A stretch of DNA of 64,000 bases, taken from assembly GCA_963682175.1 (NCBI GenBank), contig OY821787.1, positions 22,174,501 to 22,238,500 on the forward strand, in the 5' to 3' direction. Positions 9,640-21,810 of this stretch are shown in pieces. How positions within the stretch are numbered: position 1 is the first letter of the stretch; every line of letters begins with the position of its first letter. The position numbers and the translations under genes are program-made. The notes beneath the pieces are model-generated. The model was not told the origin of the DNA, searched no databases, and saw only the letters and a list, made by a program, of their open reading frames with translations. The stretch comes from Triglochin maritima. Taxonomy: Eukaryota > Streptophyta > Magnoliopsida > Alismatales > Juncaginaceae.

Positions 9640-12600
9640 TACACATCAGCATCAATGATATGTCATGTATATATTCATCTATTATAATAAAAGCTTAAAG
9701 AGAACAACGTCACCTAATAAACCTGCATTCATCAATTAATTTGCTAACATCATATGGTTGATAACAAAAGAAGACCACTTCTCTCACGTAATGTCTATCT
9801 CCTCCTTAGAAAATGATTCAAGGGATACTTTGAATGACTACAAAGTAAACAAACTCATTTATTAACATATAAATTGTGCCACAAAACATATATAACGAAC
9901 CATAAGATCAATATCAAAATTTATCGATCTTAAGTCTCTCGTAATGTCTCTCTTCTCAACAAGTTCTTCAATATACCTCATTATATAGTAACTGCATTCA
10001 GTAGTTCCAACTTGTTTACAGTACTACAATTAAGAAGTCATGTATATTAGGACAATAATGAAATTAATGCAAAGTATAATACATATTACTGTAACAAACA
10101 TTACTGAATCATACCTTCATTTCAACCCAATTTACTTTCTTTTTTGTTACAGGCCTTCGACCACCTGACGAGATTTAGGATACCTCAAGGCCCCTACCAA
10201 AATATGTAATAATTCAAAAATTGATTCAAAAATTCAATAACAACAAATTAACTAAGAATATGAATGAAATTATTCTTAATAACTTATGTTTGAATAACGT
10301 TCACTAAACTTTCCCTCAGCTTCGACGCCAAAGGATCAAACCAGTAGGTTGTCCACATAAATGGTTCTACCACAACTCAGATCCAATGTTCATTGAAAAC
10401 CACTCATGTTAAATTACTTCATCAATTAGATCAATGCTCATCTTCTTTATGATTTGCAAATGAAATATAATGCAATTGAAGGTATTATAAAAAATAATGA
10501 GCTACTTACTTCTCCCAATATGGTACTAGAAACTAGGAAGCCTTCCTTGATGCTTGGAACACCTCTATAAACGTTGTAGATCTGTTGTCTTTACTTGGAG
10601 GTGCTTGTTTGATCAAATGAGTGGGACACACATAATCATACTTTTTGTCATTTGGCATTTGATATAGATTCCTAATTTAAACAAACTAACACCATTAAAA
10701 TTAAAATGTAACATAAATAGTTATAATTAAAGAGAAACATGACTTAATTCAATTGAACTTGAATGATAGTTATACACAATGTTTCCATCTTCAGAAACAG
10801 CAGGGCATCACCTATGCAGACATATACCAGGTCTTTTATGTTGTCCTTGGTTGTTTCGCCAACCATTGCTTTCGACATAACAACTTTTATTGTAGAATTT
10901 ACATATTTATCATTTACAAGAATGTACAACATTTTTCAATTCAAAGGCAATGGGCTCTCGTCACACAACTCCTAAGGAGAAGATGTTTTTGACAATGGAT
11001 GACTATCCTGATTCTTGAAACACAAAGAAATATTATTGGAACAAAACAACATGAGCAATATATCTACAATTAGAGATTTATAAAATTGAAAGCTAATAAC
11101 ATTGCATTCTTTATTATTTCTACTTTTGTGTCCTCATGGATTGGAATTGGGCATTGATCTTCAAGATTCACACTTCCCGCAATACTCTGTGGTGTCGGAA
11201 TAGGTGTGGCCATATCGGGTAATGCACTTAATTTATTAAGTACCATGGTCATTTATTCTTGCAGCGTATGGATCTTTTCTTTGCAATCCATGTGAATTCC
11301 TTTCCTACTACTCTTCAAGGAGGATGACCCAAAGTGTTGTTGTAGTCCTATTCGACTACCAACACCACGTACCCATTCACCACGCTCCTCTTTGCCTAGG
11401 GGTACAGCCAAAATATCTTTTCTGCCCTCTGAAATGAATTTGCATTGGGAAGTTTGTAGTGTAAGGTCATCCTATTAATACGAAACAAAAGAATCTTAGA
11501 AACTATATCATTGCCTAATGTTAAACACAATTTTATTAATTAATTAGGTAGTATATGAAACACAAGAATTAAATGTAACCACTTACAATTTTCGTTGCAA
11601 CATCTGATGTCTTAGAGTTAATGTAACTCTTGTCTAGAGTAACGTGCACTCTCTTCCACTTATCTTGTGTAGCTGGGGGAGATGGAGAACCAAATTATTG
11701 GTTATATTGAATGGAATGTGTGTTCTAAAAGTATGCTTTATATGTTTTTTATTATGAATTTAATGTATGAACATTTCATCATTTAGAAGAGTTAAGGAAG
11801 AGGCTCTTGGTCCTTAACCGTAGAGCTCTAAAAGATAATGGTTTACATAATCAAAAGTTAATTCACAATCATGGTGATTAACATGACACATTAATTACCG
11901 AGATAAAGTTGTCATGTTTGTTAAAAGGTATTGTAGCTCTACAAATATTTTAACAACAAGGATATATGAAATAGAATGTATTTATTTTATATATTGAATA
12001 GACCTAATAAATGAAACATTATGGAATTGTGTTTGTGTCATTAATGTTTTCATTGTGTCTTTGAATACTAAGATATGAGAACTATATCTTTTCACATGGG
12101 AAGTGTATAATTTAATTATTATCAAATACTATCATTACATACAGTTATAAAGATATTGGTTGGTTATATATGACTTGTGCCGCAAAAGATTCATATGTCA
12201 AAAGATTATCATTGTCCCTCTTGACTTGAGTGATGATATTAATGGGCCCTTGAATAAGAGCAATTATAATGTGCAATCTAACTTATGTATAGTTACATAT
12301 TTATAATTTTCTTAAGAGATAAAAAAACATAATACAAAGACGACACATTCCTACTTTGTACAATATTCTTAATATCATGTGGCAAGGGATAAACACAAGT
12401 GATATTATTACATATCACTATATGGACCGTGTTCTATTCTAGAGAACAAGACATCTTTGTTATTAGAGTAATTATAAATGTGCAGCTAGATACGACTTAT
12501 AGTTTATGATATAAAATGTTTTATATCATTGCCAACAAAACTTAGAACCTTCTATAGGTTACACAACAAAATTGAAAAACAAGAAATATAATTTTATATT

Positions 12601-12740
12601 TTATGTGATGTATTAAATTTCATAGGATATGAAATGATATACATTTGGTAAAATAATAAAATTAATACGTCGTGATAACGACATGGTTAGAATAACAAAT
12701 GAATTTCTATGAGATGTATATATTATGGGGTATGATGTTT
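9640..12740 (-). mobile_element. CACTA (En/Spm) DNA transposon remnant
   Basis: AT-rich block lacking LTR homology and carrying a decayed gene with plant CACTA second-ORF features (9750-11683). Continuing transposon or host DNA at 14388-14487 was separated by a solo LTR insertion. I could not find convincing CACTA terminal inverted repeats, so the limits are those of the surrounding elements. Confidence 0.6.
9750..11683 (-). pseudogene. CACTA accessory protein: Ptta/En/Spm domain plus Ulp1-like peptidase, decayed
   Basis: Exon 11587-11672 ends at a clean donor GTAAGT; a 115-bp intron and acceptor ATAG join it in phase to 11471, giving a segment with LGKEERGEWVRGVGSRIG. This is typical of the plant transposase family found in CACTA elements (EHPGRVRGVG type). 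After one stop the same frame continues with DQCPIPIHEDTKVEIIKNAM, the linker usually seen in this family. Further on come Ulp1-like C48 peptidase pieces: YWFDPLASKLR, then VNWVEMK, a 91-bp intron (10024-10114) and QVGTTECSYYIMRYIEEL with the expected catalytic Cys. After another small intron come FSKEEIDIT and a stop. Stops and frame breaks make it non-functional. Confidence 0.72.
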
Positions 12741-14382
12741 TGATAAACGCTTTACTAATTAACCGCAAGTGCACGACCGTCGGTGAAGACGGGGCAAGTA
12801 GAAGTCAATCTGCAGGGAGCGTTGCCGACCTTTGAGTGAGCGAAATCAAGTGGGAAATAATGGTGGAAGAAGAGATTATTACGTTACTACTGAAAAGATG
12901 ATTATACTAAGAATGAAAAACAAACTAGATTACGATGCAAATGGAAACGAAAAAAAATTCAGCAAACGATGTGGAGCAAAATATAGATAAACCCCTAAGG
13001 GGTGGAGTGTGTGCACATATGAGGTGAGAGAAGTGATGAATGACGTATGTAAGCATGTATGTGTGTCACGTGTGTGTCTTTATGCATAGAAAGTGTCTAA
13101 AGATTTGGCAAGATCTATCAATCCATTCGCCGACCACATTAGCAATGACTACTTGATTATCATAAGACGATGCTCAACATGAGAAGTGTCTAAAATTATG
13201 GCAAAACTCATCAAAATCAAGGAACTCATGTGAAGAACAAAGCTAAGCATGGGAGGTGTCTGAAAATCATGGCAAAACCCATGAAATCAAAGTTTCTTCA
13301 ATCAATCAAGACAGCAAACACTAATACAAACACACGACTAACATGTAGCATATCCAACAGCAAATTTCAGCCAATAGACATGAGAAAACCAAGCATGGGA
13401 AGTGTCTAAACATATGGCAAACCCCATTAAAAATTTCCCAACATGTAGATGATAAAAACAAACCCAATGAACATACAAACATTCAAGTGTACACAATGAA
13501 AATTTGTCAATTATCAAAACCTCAAAACATAAATGTGCATCATATCCACCCCTTAAAGGAAGATAGAACTACTGACTAATCATTAAGCTAACATTTATAT
13601 TAAGAAGAGAAAACATTCTGACTAATTCTACTAAGATTAATAAAACAAAATTAAGCTAAGCATGCAAGAATTAAAAGAGGCAACGTGAAACTAACAAAGA
13701 TTTCTTTTATTTATGACTCACATTACAAGTAGCATCTATCCACTTGAGTTTTCCTCCAAGGCTTTACTCTAAGTAGAGGGAATGACCACCAAGCAATGAG
13801 TTCACTACAAAGGAGGAAGAAGAGTTCTATTTATAGACATGAAAAAGGCAACTGGGGACAATCCCCCGATATGGGACTAATGAAACATTCCCAGAGTAGA
13901 CATGAACACATAACCCATATACGAGCGAAATCAGGTCGGATTTCGAGCAAAATGGACCGTCAATTGGTGGTCCAAGACCGCTAATTGGCGGTCATTTTTT
14001 CTCGGATCTGCTACGGTTTTGGATATATGTTTTTGTGCTTCAATTCTTCATGTGGGATGCATTCGGATCGGTTATTGGTGTCTGAGCCTGAATCTAATTG
14101 CCAAAATACTCCTCATGATGGTGTAAAGTTTCTTAGTTTGCTATTGGTCCCTCTGGGCTTACATTTAGGTCATTCCCTCTTGCACATGGATCATTGTGCA
14201 TGACAGAGAGGTCAATTTTGCTTCATTTAAGTCATTTTTCTTACGTTTCAGTCCTTTTTCTCTTCCCTTCTCTTCTTTACTACCTAATACCTAAAATATA
14301 ACAACAAACACTCGAGTAGATCAACATTGGGGTAAATTACGGATATATATAATTAATATGATGCATGATATGCTACTAATCA
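12741..14382 (-). repeat. Solo LTR, family 2 (1642 bp), with target duplication TGTTT
   Basis: Begins TGATAAACGC and ends TGCTACTAATCA. It is flanked by TGTTT at 12736-12740 and 14383-14387, so one whole element inserted and then lost its interior by LTR-LTR recombination. It carries TATAAATAG in minus sense (in the 13828 region), a USE variant GTCCCATATCG and two palindromes at 13957 and 13978, 21 bp apart. Confidence 0.9.
13957..13991. promoter_or_regulatory. Paired palindromes in solo LTR, 21 bp apart
   Basis: CCGTCAATTGGTGG at 13957 and CCGCTAATTGGCGG at 13978. Confidence 0.6.
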
Positions 14383-14387
14383 TGTTT

Positions 14388-14487
14388 CAACATCATAAAT
14401 GTTAATATATTACATGATATAATGTCATCAATAACATTATAACAAATGAATTTGCTAAAAACCCAAAGCTCAAATTTTGTTGGATAT
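14388..14487. other. AT-rich spacer, continuation of the CACTA region
   Basis: About 100 bases between the solo LTR duplication and the next LTR. Only AT-rich sequence is visible. Confidence 0.5.
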
Positions 14488-15973
14488 TGATCCATTTTAG
14501 TAACCGCAAGTGCACGGTGTTGGTGACGACGTGGCAAATACCGGTCGAACCTCAAGGAGTTGTGAGTGTTGTTGTGACTACCATACTCAAGTGGTAAAGG
14601 AGAGGATTATGAGGTGATTATGCTAAACTAACCATACTGAACGAGGAATGAATTAACAATCAAACTAAACCCCCATGGAGTGCAGATGTGTAGGTATGTG
14701 TGTGTGTGTGTGATTCTTGATTACATGAGGCACGAGTGTGTAAAGTAGGTAAAATCAACTAGAAACTAGTGTGGAGACTAATTAATATCAACTGCATTTA
14801 CATGAATACATGACTAATATAGTTAGACATGAAGTTAAGTTTCACTTTGGGTTCTCAAGAATGAACTAAGTACTTAGTGTGGAGATTTGGACATCAATTA
14901 ACCATCCATAAAACTCAATACATTCATGCATTCTCTACTAATTACACATCCATACATAACAACCCATTTACCCTAACAAGATTATCATTTACAAGCAACA
15001 AGATAAACTCTAGATCTAGCATGAGACAAGTACGTAGTGTTGCCATTATCCTATCTAATACAAGTTTTCGCAAGTTCCATGCACAAATCTATATTCAGCA
15101 TATGAAATGACACATAAGAAAAACCCATCACCAACACATAATCTACTTCACCTCCACCCCAAATGGGGTGGATCTAGTCTCTACTCATCAAGCTAACAAT
15201 TACACTAAAAAGAAAGACATTCTAACTAATTATTAAGATTAAGAAAATAAAACTAAGCTAAACATGCAAGCATTGAAAACGAAACAACATTAAAACAAAA
15301 CTAGGAAAAATTATTTTATTGATGACTCACATTAGAAGTAGCATTCCCTCTACTTGAGTTTTTCTCCAAAGGCTTACTCCTAGTAGAGATAATGGCCATT
15401 AAGCAATGGATGGTTTACAAAGGAAGAAGAGGAGTTCTATTTATACACATGAAAAAGGCAACTAGGGACAATCCACTAAAGTAGGACTAACGAAACATTC
15501 TAAAATAGACATAAACAACATAAACCACAACCACACAAAACTAGGTTGGATTTTGACTAAAATAGACCGTCAATTGGAGTTCTGGGGATGCCAATTGGCA
15601 GCCATTATTATTATGATGCGACATGTTTTTGGTTGTCTTCTTAAATGCTTCAATTCTTCTCGTGGGGTGCACCCTGGTTGGTTATTTAAGTCTGGGCCTG
15701 AATCTAATTGGCAAAATATTCCTCCTGATTGCGTGATGTTTCTCAGTTGGCTATTTGTTTCTTCAGGCTTACGTCTAGGTCCTTCCCTCTTCCAGATAGG
15801 TCCATAACTCTCACACATCAGTCAATTTTCTCGTGTTTTAGTCCTTTTTGTGTCTTCATCTTCTTAAATTTGTTTATTCCTGAAAATTAAACATAAAACT
15901 CGTTACATAGCATTGCTTATGCTCAAAATAAAGGATATATAACCTGGATAAATGCATGATATGATATTAATCA
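14488..15973 (-). repeat. 3' LTR of element X2 (1486 bp)
   Basis: Begins TGATCCATTTTAG and ends ATGATATTAATCA, followed by the degenerate purine tract. It contains palindromes at 15567 and 15588 (21 bp apart) and a (TG)n run near 14697-14712. Confidence 0.85.
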
Positions 15974-17552
15974 AATACCTCTACACCTAGTTTTTGCTAG
16001 TCCCTAGCAAAACAATGAAAAGAAATACTAATAAAGCAAAAGCAAATGGAAAACAAGATAAGTCCTAACTCACTTTCGTAGGGATCACAGTTGAACTTAG
16101 CACGTGCAACAAGCTGTTAAATCTTCTTGTCACCAAGGAGGAGCAGTGTTGTCTCTTGAGGGTTTTCAGCGGATATACCCACACAATCTGAACATTGATG
16201 CATTTTTCCAACCTAGCAACAAGACTCGAAGGACCTACTTTTGTCGATCATTGGACACGGTAATTCTATAGGCCGACTATATATATGTATCCTGTCCACA
16301 CACCTAGCCTAGGGAACCAGTCGTGCAAGTTAACTAAGGACTTATGTTGAAGACATGGGCAACCTTAACATCCTCAACTGATACATCATTAAACTCCATT
16401 AAGGTTCTTATATGTATTTTTTCATTTATATTCTTTTTTATCTCATCATTTTTTTCTTTGTAGAACTAAAGGAATTAAAACTAGTTGGTATTTAATTCTC
16501 CCAAGGTCTGGTTTCGTGCAACATTGCCTGTGAGGACATATACTATCACGTACACCTTCCCTTAAATGTCTACATAGGGCGATCCCTACCACCCGTGTAA
16601 CGGGGTTCGGTCGGTGCATCCTAAGTTAGATGACTCAAAAGCACCAGGTACTAAGTCCCCTCGGACCTAATTCCCGAGTTATAGGAGTCATGCGAGATGA
16701 GAGAACATCATACTAACATAGGGCAATCCCTACACTTAAGGTATCACAACAAGAGTTTAAGGGTCCCTGACTACGACAAACTTCCTTATACTAACAGGCT
16801 CGAATTATTTGACTCACTAGGTTCGGCGTGGAATTCTTTATTTATTTGAGTACTGGAACCTTATGATTACTCTCCCCCTAAGGGAAAACTGTGATGCATC
16901 CTTACGACTAGATAAGACCTAAATTCGGTGTACTAGATATCTTAATGCATCGTGTTCAAGTCAATTTTGGGAGCTTCTCATTTGATTCTCTCAAAACGGT
17001 TTTGAATACACCAAGCACATACACAAACCCTAGAAAATATTTTACTTTCGCAAACGCATCAAGTTTTGTTTCGAAAGAGATAGAAAATGAAGGTACTACG
17101 ACAAGTCACCCAAGGATCATGGCAAAATAAATATATCAATATTAAATGCAACACACTAACATGAGCGTAGCAAAGTAACCAAAAGAAAGTGAAAAACAAA
17201 AGAGAAACAAAACTATGTACACACGTGGAAGCACCCCCCCCCCCCCACCTAATCCACGCATTGTTCTCAATGAATGTGAGTATGATACTACATGGATTTA
17301 TGCATGAACAAGAAAATATCTCACCGATGTGAAGCGAATGGGAGTTTATGGTTGTGTTGATGGACAAAAACCCGAATTCCTCTCAAAACCTATGAGATAC
17401 TTAAGAAGGGAGACAAATACGTGAAACAAATGAGACCCAAATACACTAGGGTTGGGGCCCACAACAACCAATGCTTACTTGTGGAACCTTTTGTTTCTTT
17501 TTTTGTTATAAACATGATATACATCAACAAAGATGTTCTCATTATCATTTGG
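15974..17552 (-). other. 3' untranslated region of element X2
   Basis: Homologous to 790-2384. It includes the purine tract (15974-15990) and the hairpins at 16090-16139, where the HP1 loop is GTGA on the element strand and the stem has one mismatch. A run of 13 C lies near 17228. Confidence 0.75.
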
Positions 17553-17880
17553 TCAAGGAACATCGAATGAGAACGTCGAGTCATGCGGACCAGAGATCTA
17601 CCATGATAGGCTCACTTCATTGGTACTTTGAGGTATCATGAGTGGTGAAAGGTCAAAACTGAACGGCTCGAACCCCTCATGATATCGGTTGGGTGTAGGC
17701 AACATGAAAGAGTGTAGTTGTGTTGCCTCGCTATGGTCTAATTGCTCTCCGAACCAAACCCTCCAACCAATAGGCAGGTGCATCAGAATGAGTTCCTCAG
17801 GCTCATTCGTGTGACGTGACACACCCGTCGCACTAAGCATGGGGCTTCTCCTCAAGTCATCCAGCAAGGACCACCCGACC
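17553..17880 (-). pseudogene. Element X2 gag-pro, C-terminal piece
   Basis: Encodes the conserved tail after the protease, with a recognisable IGWRVWFGEQLD and GFEPFSFDLSPLM. The frame is broken by stops. It was continuous with 23915 onward before the LINE insertion. Confidence 0.8.
17870..17880. repeat. LINE 1 target site duplication (left)
   Basis: ACCACCCGACC, repeated at 23904-23914; the next base T is shared and may extend it to 12 bp. Confidence 0.9.
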
Positions 17881-18125
17881 TTTTTTTTGCAAAGCAAAAG
17901 GGAGGTGCAACCTCGAATTTTATTGATTTGTGTAAACGGAGTTACATACAGACCAACCCAACAAACACCCAAAGCATTCAGAACTTGCGGGATACAAGCT
18001 CAGATTCTTATCTAGCACATTTCTATCACAAGTTCCACCGTCTACGACAATGAATTACAGCATGCCCCACATTGCTTAGTTATTACTAACTTAAAGCTAC
18101 ACTAACGAAAGAAAGAGACCCATTG

Positions 18126-21100
18126 CTACCTCCATGTTTTCTCAAATGTCACCCTCTCATGCTCGTCTCCATTTTCTTCCAGCATACCAAGCCCTTTTAT
18201 CCGAATCACATCCTTCACATGCTGAATAATGGACTCCACTCGTCGTTCCTCACCCAACGTACATCGCCTATTCCTTTCAGCCCAACACTCGAACACCACA
18301 GGTCCCAAAGCTAACTTCAGCGTTAGTGCCCCATGCTTTGTAGGTGTAGTCCATGTCTGAATCCTATAAATCTCCTCAAATGTAGCTGCAACGATGTGAC
18401 CCATATCTCCTCCGATCCTCCGGATTGCTTCCCATACACTCTGTACGAAGGAGCACTCCCAAAACAGGTGCTTTAACTCCTCGTAGGCATTCTTACATAG
18501 TGCACACCTTAACACCATGCAAAGCTTTAGCCTCCTCCGTCTCATCATATCATGAGTAGGTAGCTTCCCATGCATTGTCCTCCATAATGTTAACGCATGC
18601 TTTGGGACAGCCGATTTGTGCCACACCATTGTCCCCCACCTAACAACGGGTCGTTCTAGCTTGACCCACTTCCACGTATCCCTCAAGGTAAGTGTGCTTC
18701 GGGAGGCACCCATCCATGAGAGCTCATCCTCCCCCCGGCCCACTTGGATGGTAGGCAGTCGGGCCCAAAGTTGTGTGAGATCTCGGGAGCGTAGTCGATG
18801 CACTCTCCACCTACCATCTTCGAGGAAGTGGGACACGGTGATATCCTGTGGAACCCCTAGATCATACCTCATTCTCTCCCCCTCTGGCAAGGTTAGAAGT
18901 GGCGGGCCACACTACGGATCCTCAAAGAACTTCACCCTTCGCCCATCACCTGGTCTGAAAATCATTTTCTCCCCCGCAATATTCCAAACTCGCATGAGAC
19001 CTCGCCATGCCCAAGAGCAATTTGCTGGAGGCCGCATTATCCATATGGTCTTCCTCCTTAGGTACTTACTCTGGAAGCAAGAGGCCCAAAGGGATGTATC
19101 ATGTGACGCAATGATCCAAAATAAGCGTAGAAGGCTAGCATCGTTCCAATCCACCAATCGACGCAAACCGAGGCCTCCTTCCCGCCTCGGAGTGCATATG
19201 TCCTGCCACGAGACCGCAGCCAACCACTTTGTTCCGCCCCAAACAAAGTGCATCATCAATCTTTCTATTTCGTGAAGCACACTCCGTGGTACGAGAAAGG
19301 CCGAAATCCAATAATTGCTAAAGGACGTAATCACACTACGCACTAGCTCCACTCACCCCGCCATGGAGAGGAGCTTGCCCTTCCATGAGCTCAGCCTCCC
19401 CCGTACCTTGTACAGGAGTGCTTCACAATGCGTCTTCGCAAACCTCGATGAGAAGAGTGGCAACCCAAGGTATGTTACCGGGAAGGTGCTCTGCTGCATT
19501 CGAAGATGGCTGCAAATCCACTCCCCGTTTGGTGTGCTCCCTCCCACGAATACTTGGCTCTTAGAGTTGTTTAGTTGCAGCCCCGAGTATCGTGAGAACT
19601 CATCCAACACCTCTTTCAGCGTGCCGGCATCAGCCTTTGTGACACTCGTGAAAACCATTACGTCATCAGCAAACATCAAGTGCGAGACCAAGATCGAACC
19701 ACATTTAATCGGTCGAAACCCACCTCTCCTATCCTCACGACGCATCAAACCCCCCAGCACTTCCATGCAAAGCACAAAGAGGTATGGGGCTAATGGGTCA
19801 CCTTGTCGGAGACCATTGGAAGCCACGAAAGGCCTCGAATGGGCACCATTGACATTCACCATGAAGGAGGCCTTCACGCACGCCCCCACCAGCTTCCTCC
19901 ATTTGTCATTGAACCCGAGCCTACATAGCACCTCATCCAGAAATCTCCATGACATCGTGTTGTACGCCTTCGTCAAATCAATCTTGACAGCCATGCGTCC
20001 CATCCCTTTTTCACAATGCAAGTTGTGACATAATTCGTGGGCCAGCAAAACATTGTCCGCAATCCGACGCCCTCGGATGAAAGCACTTTGGTTCTCACTT
20101 ACAAGCTTGGGCAGCACCTCCTTCAACCTATTTGCAAGAATCTTGGAGATATAACGATACACCATATTGCATAAGGAAATTGGTCGGTAGTCATCAATCG
20201 TAGTTGGGCCTCTCTTCTTTGGTAACAATGTAATCACCGTATAATTGACTTGCTTGAGGAGTTTACCCTCGCAAAAGAAAGAAGCAACAGCCTTAAGAAG
20301 ATTGTTCTTAATAACCTCCCAAGCCACCTTGAAAAACTTCGCATTAAAGCTGTCTGGTCCCGGTGCTTTGTCATTATTTGATTGCAAAACCACGAATTCC
20401 AGCTCAGCCATGGTCACCGGGCGTGTGAGCAGCCCAGCCTCCATAGTTTCTAACTTAGGAAGATCAATATCATCCGCAATGTTACCCCCTGCACATTAGA
20501 AGCAAATAAGTTAGCAAACCGGCGACGTATCACCTCACGAATTTGATCCTCGTCCTCGATCGTCTCTTCGCCCTCAACTATCCTACGCACTGTGTTGGTG
20601 ACTCTCCTCACCCTAAGAGAAGCATGGAAGAACCTCAAGTTTGAGTCACCTTCCCTCAACCATTTCACCCTAGATTTTTGTCGAATAATTGACTCCACAA
20701 TCCCCAATTGGTGGGATAGCTTATCCACCACCTTGCTCTCCTTCCTTCTCAGTCCCTCCTCATCCGGAAGGCGTTCCATCTCCATTCGAATCTGCTGTAG
20801 CTCATTACTTGCCTTAGTAAGACGCTCGGTTATATTCCCAAACACCTCATCACTCCACGTCTTAAGTGCCCTCTTAACAGCCTCCAACTTCCCCACCACC
20901 TGATACATTGGGGTACCTACAATGTATGTCGACCATGCCTCCTTTACCACCCCCAAAAACTGGTCATGCCCAGCCCAAGCATTCACGAACCGGAACATCT
21001 TCTTCTTCCGCACACCATGAGGTTCGAGATCCACCATCAAGGGACAGTGGTCGCTGAGCTCTTTACCTTCCACATAACAAATTGCATCCGGGAAGCATTC

Positions 21101-21724
21101 AAACCACACCTGGGAGCAAACAGCTCGATCAATCCGCGTCTCTATCTGTCCGGGCCCATGCGTGGAATTCGACCATGTGAAGTTGCCTCCTGCTGTTTGT
21201 ACCTCAACCAAACTAGTTGTGTCAATCCAATTGTTAAACTGCGCCATTGCCACCGCATTTAACCCACCACCTCCACGCTTCTCCCATACACTCCTTATAC
21301 AATTGAAGTCCCCCAAGACCATCCATGCTACGTCAGCAGCAGGTTTACACCCACGCAAGGCCTCCCAAAGTGTTCTCCTCGAAACATAGTTGTTATCCCC
21401 ATACACAAAACTAATGGCGACTTTCTGACCTGTGGCCCGAACTATACCCTCCATGTGAACCAGCTGATCCGTCTCCCGGGTCTTCTGAAGTTGGTATTCA
21501 GAATACTTCCACAATATAAGGATCCTCCCAGAATTTACCACCTCACTATTTGACTCCCAATTGTCTTGTAATATAGATTTAACAAACCTTGTCATCCTCT
21601 TCTTCTTTACTTTGTGATCAATGATACAAGCCAAATCCGCTCTCCCCCGGTGAATTTTATCTCGGATCATGTACGGGCGCCCCCGGGCATTTGTACCACG
21701 TACATTCCAGCAGAGGCACTTCAT
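18126..21724 (-). pseudogene. LINE 1 ORF2: endonuclease and reverse transcriptase, broken
   Basis: An APE-type endonuclease starts at MKCLCWNVRG, with GDFNCI, RIDRAVCS and SDHCPL. The reverse transcriptase has APGPDSFNAKFF, YRPISLCN, GLRQGDPLAPYLF and the catalytic FADD. A zf-RVT region follows with cysteines in CALCKNAYEELKHLFWEC. Damage: a frameshift near 20487 in a run of G (between endonuclease and RT), an in-frame TGA at about 19353 after LLSMAG, and a TAG at about 18912 after KFFEDP. The usual endonuclease ETK-type motif reads IIDHKV, lacking the expected Glu. No RNase H domain is seen after zf-RVT. This is the only reverse transcriptase in the window. Confidence 0.92.
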
Positions 21725-21810
21725 GGATGTGAGGTTGGGGAGCGAACTCCCCTTTTCCCTCGATTTCTTTTCCTTTTCTTTGCCACGTCCACCACTCTCA
21801 CGTGCTTGAA

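Noticed and set aside
9572..9640. Primer binding site after the 8296-9571 LTR
   Set aside because: TGGCCGCAATG resembles the tRNA-Asp site only weakly and no element interior follows, so I do not annotate it as a functional site.
10540..10660. Another Ulp1 exon (YDYVCPTHLIKQAPPSKDN)
   Set aside because: Position and style fit, but without a diagnostic motif I do not call it separately from the CACTA pseudogene.
18616..20028. Several plus-strand open frames across the LINE
   Set aside because: They lie opposite the reverse transcriptase and zf-RVT coding strand, show no family resemblance and are antisense shadows.
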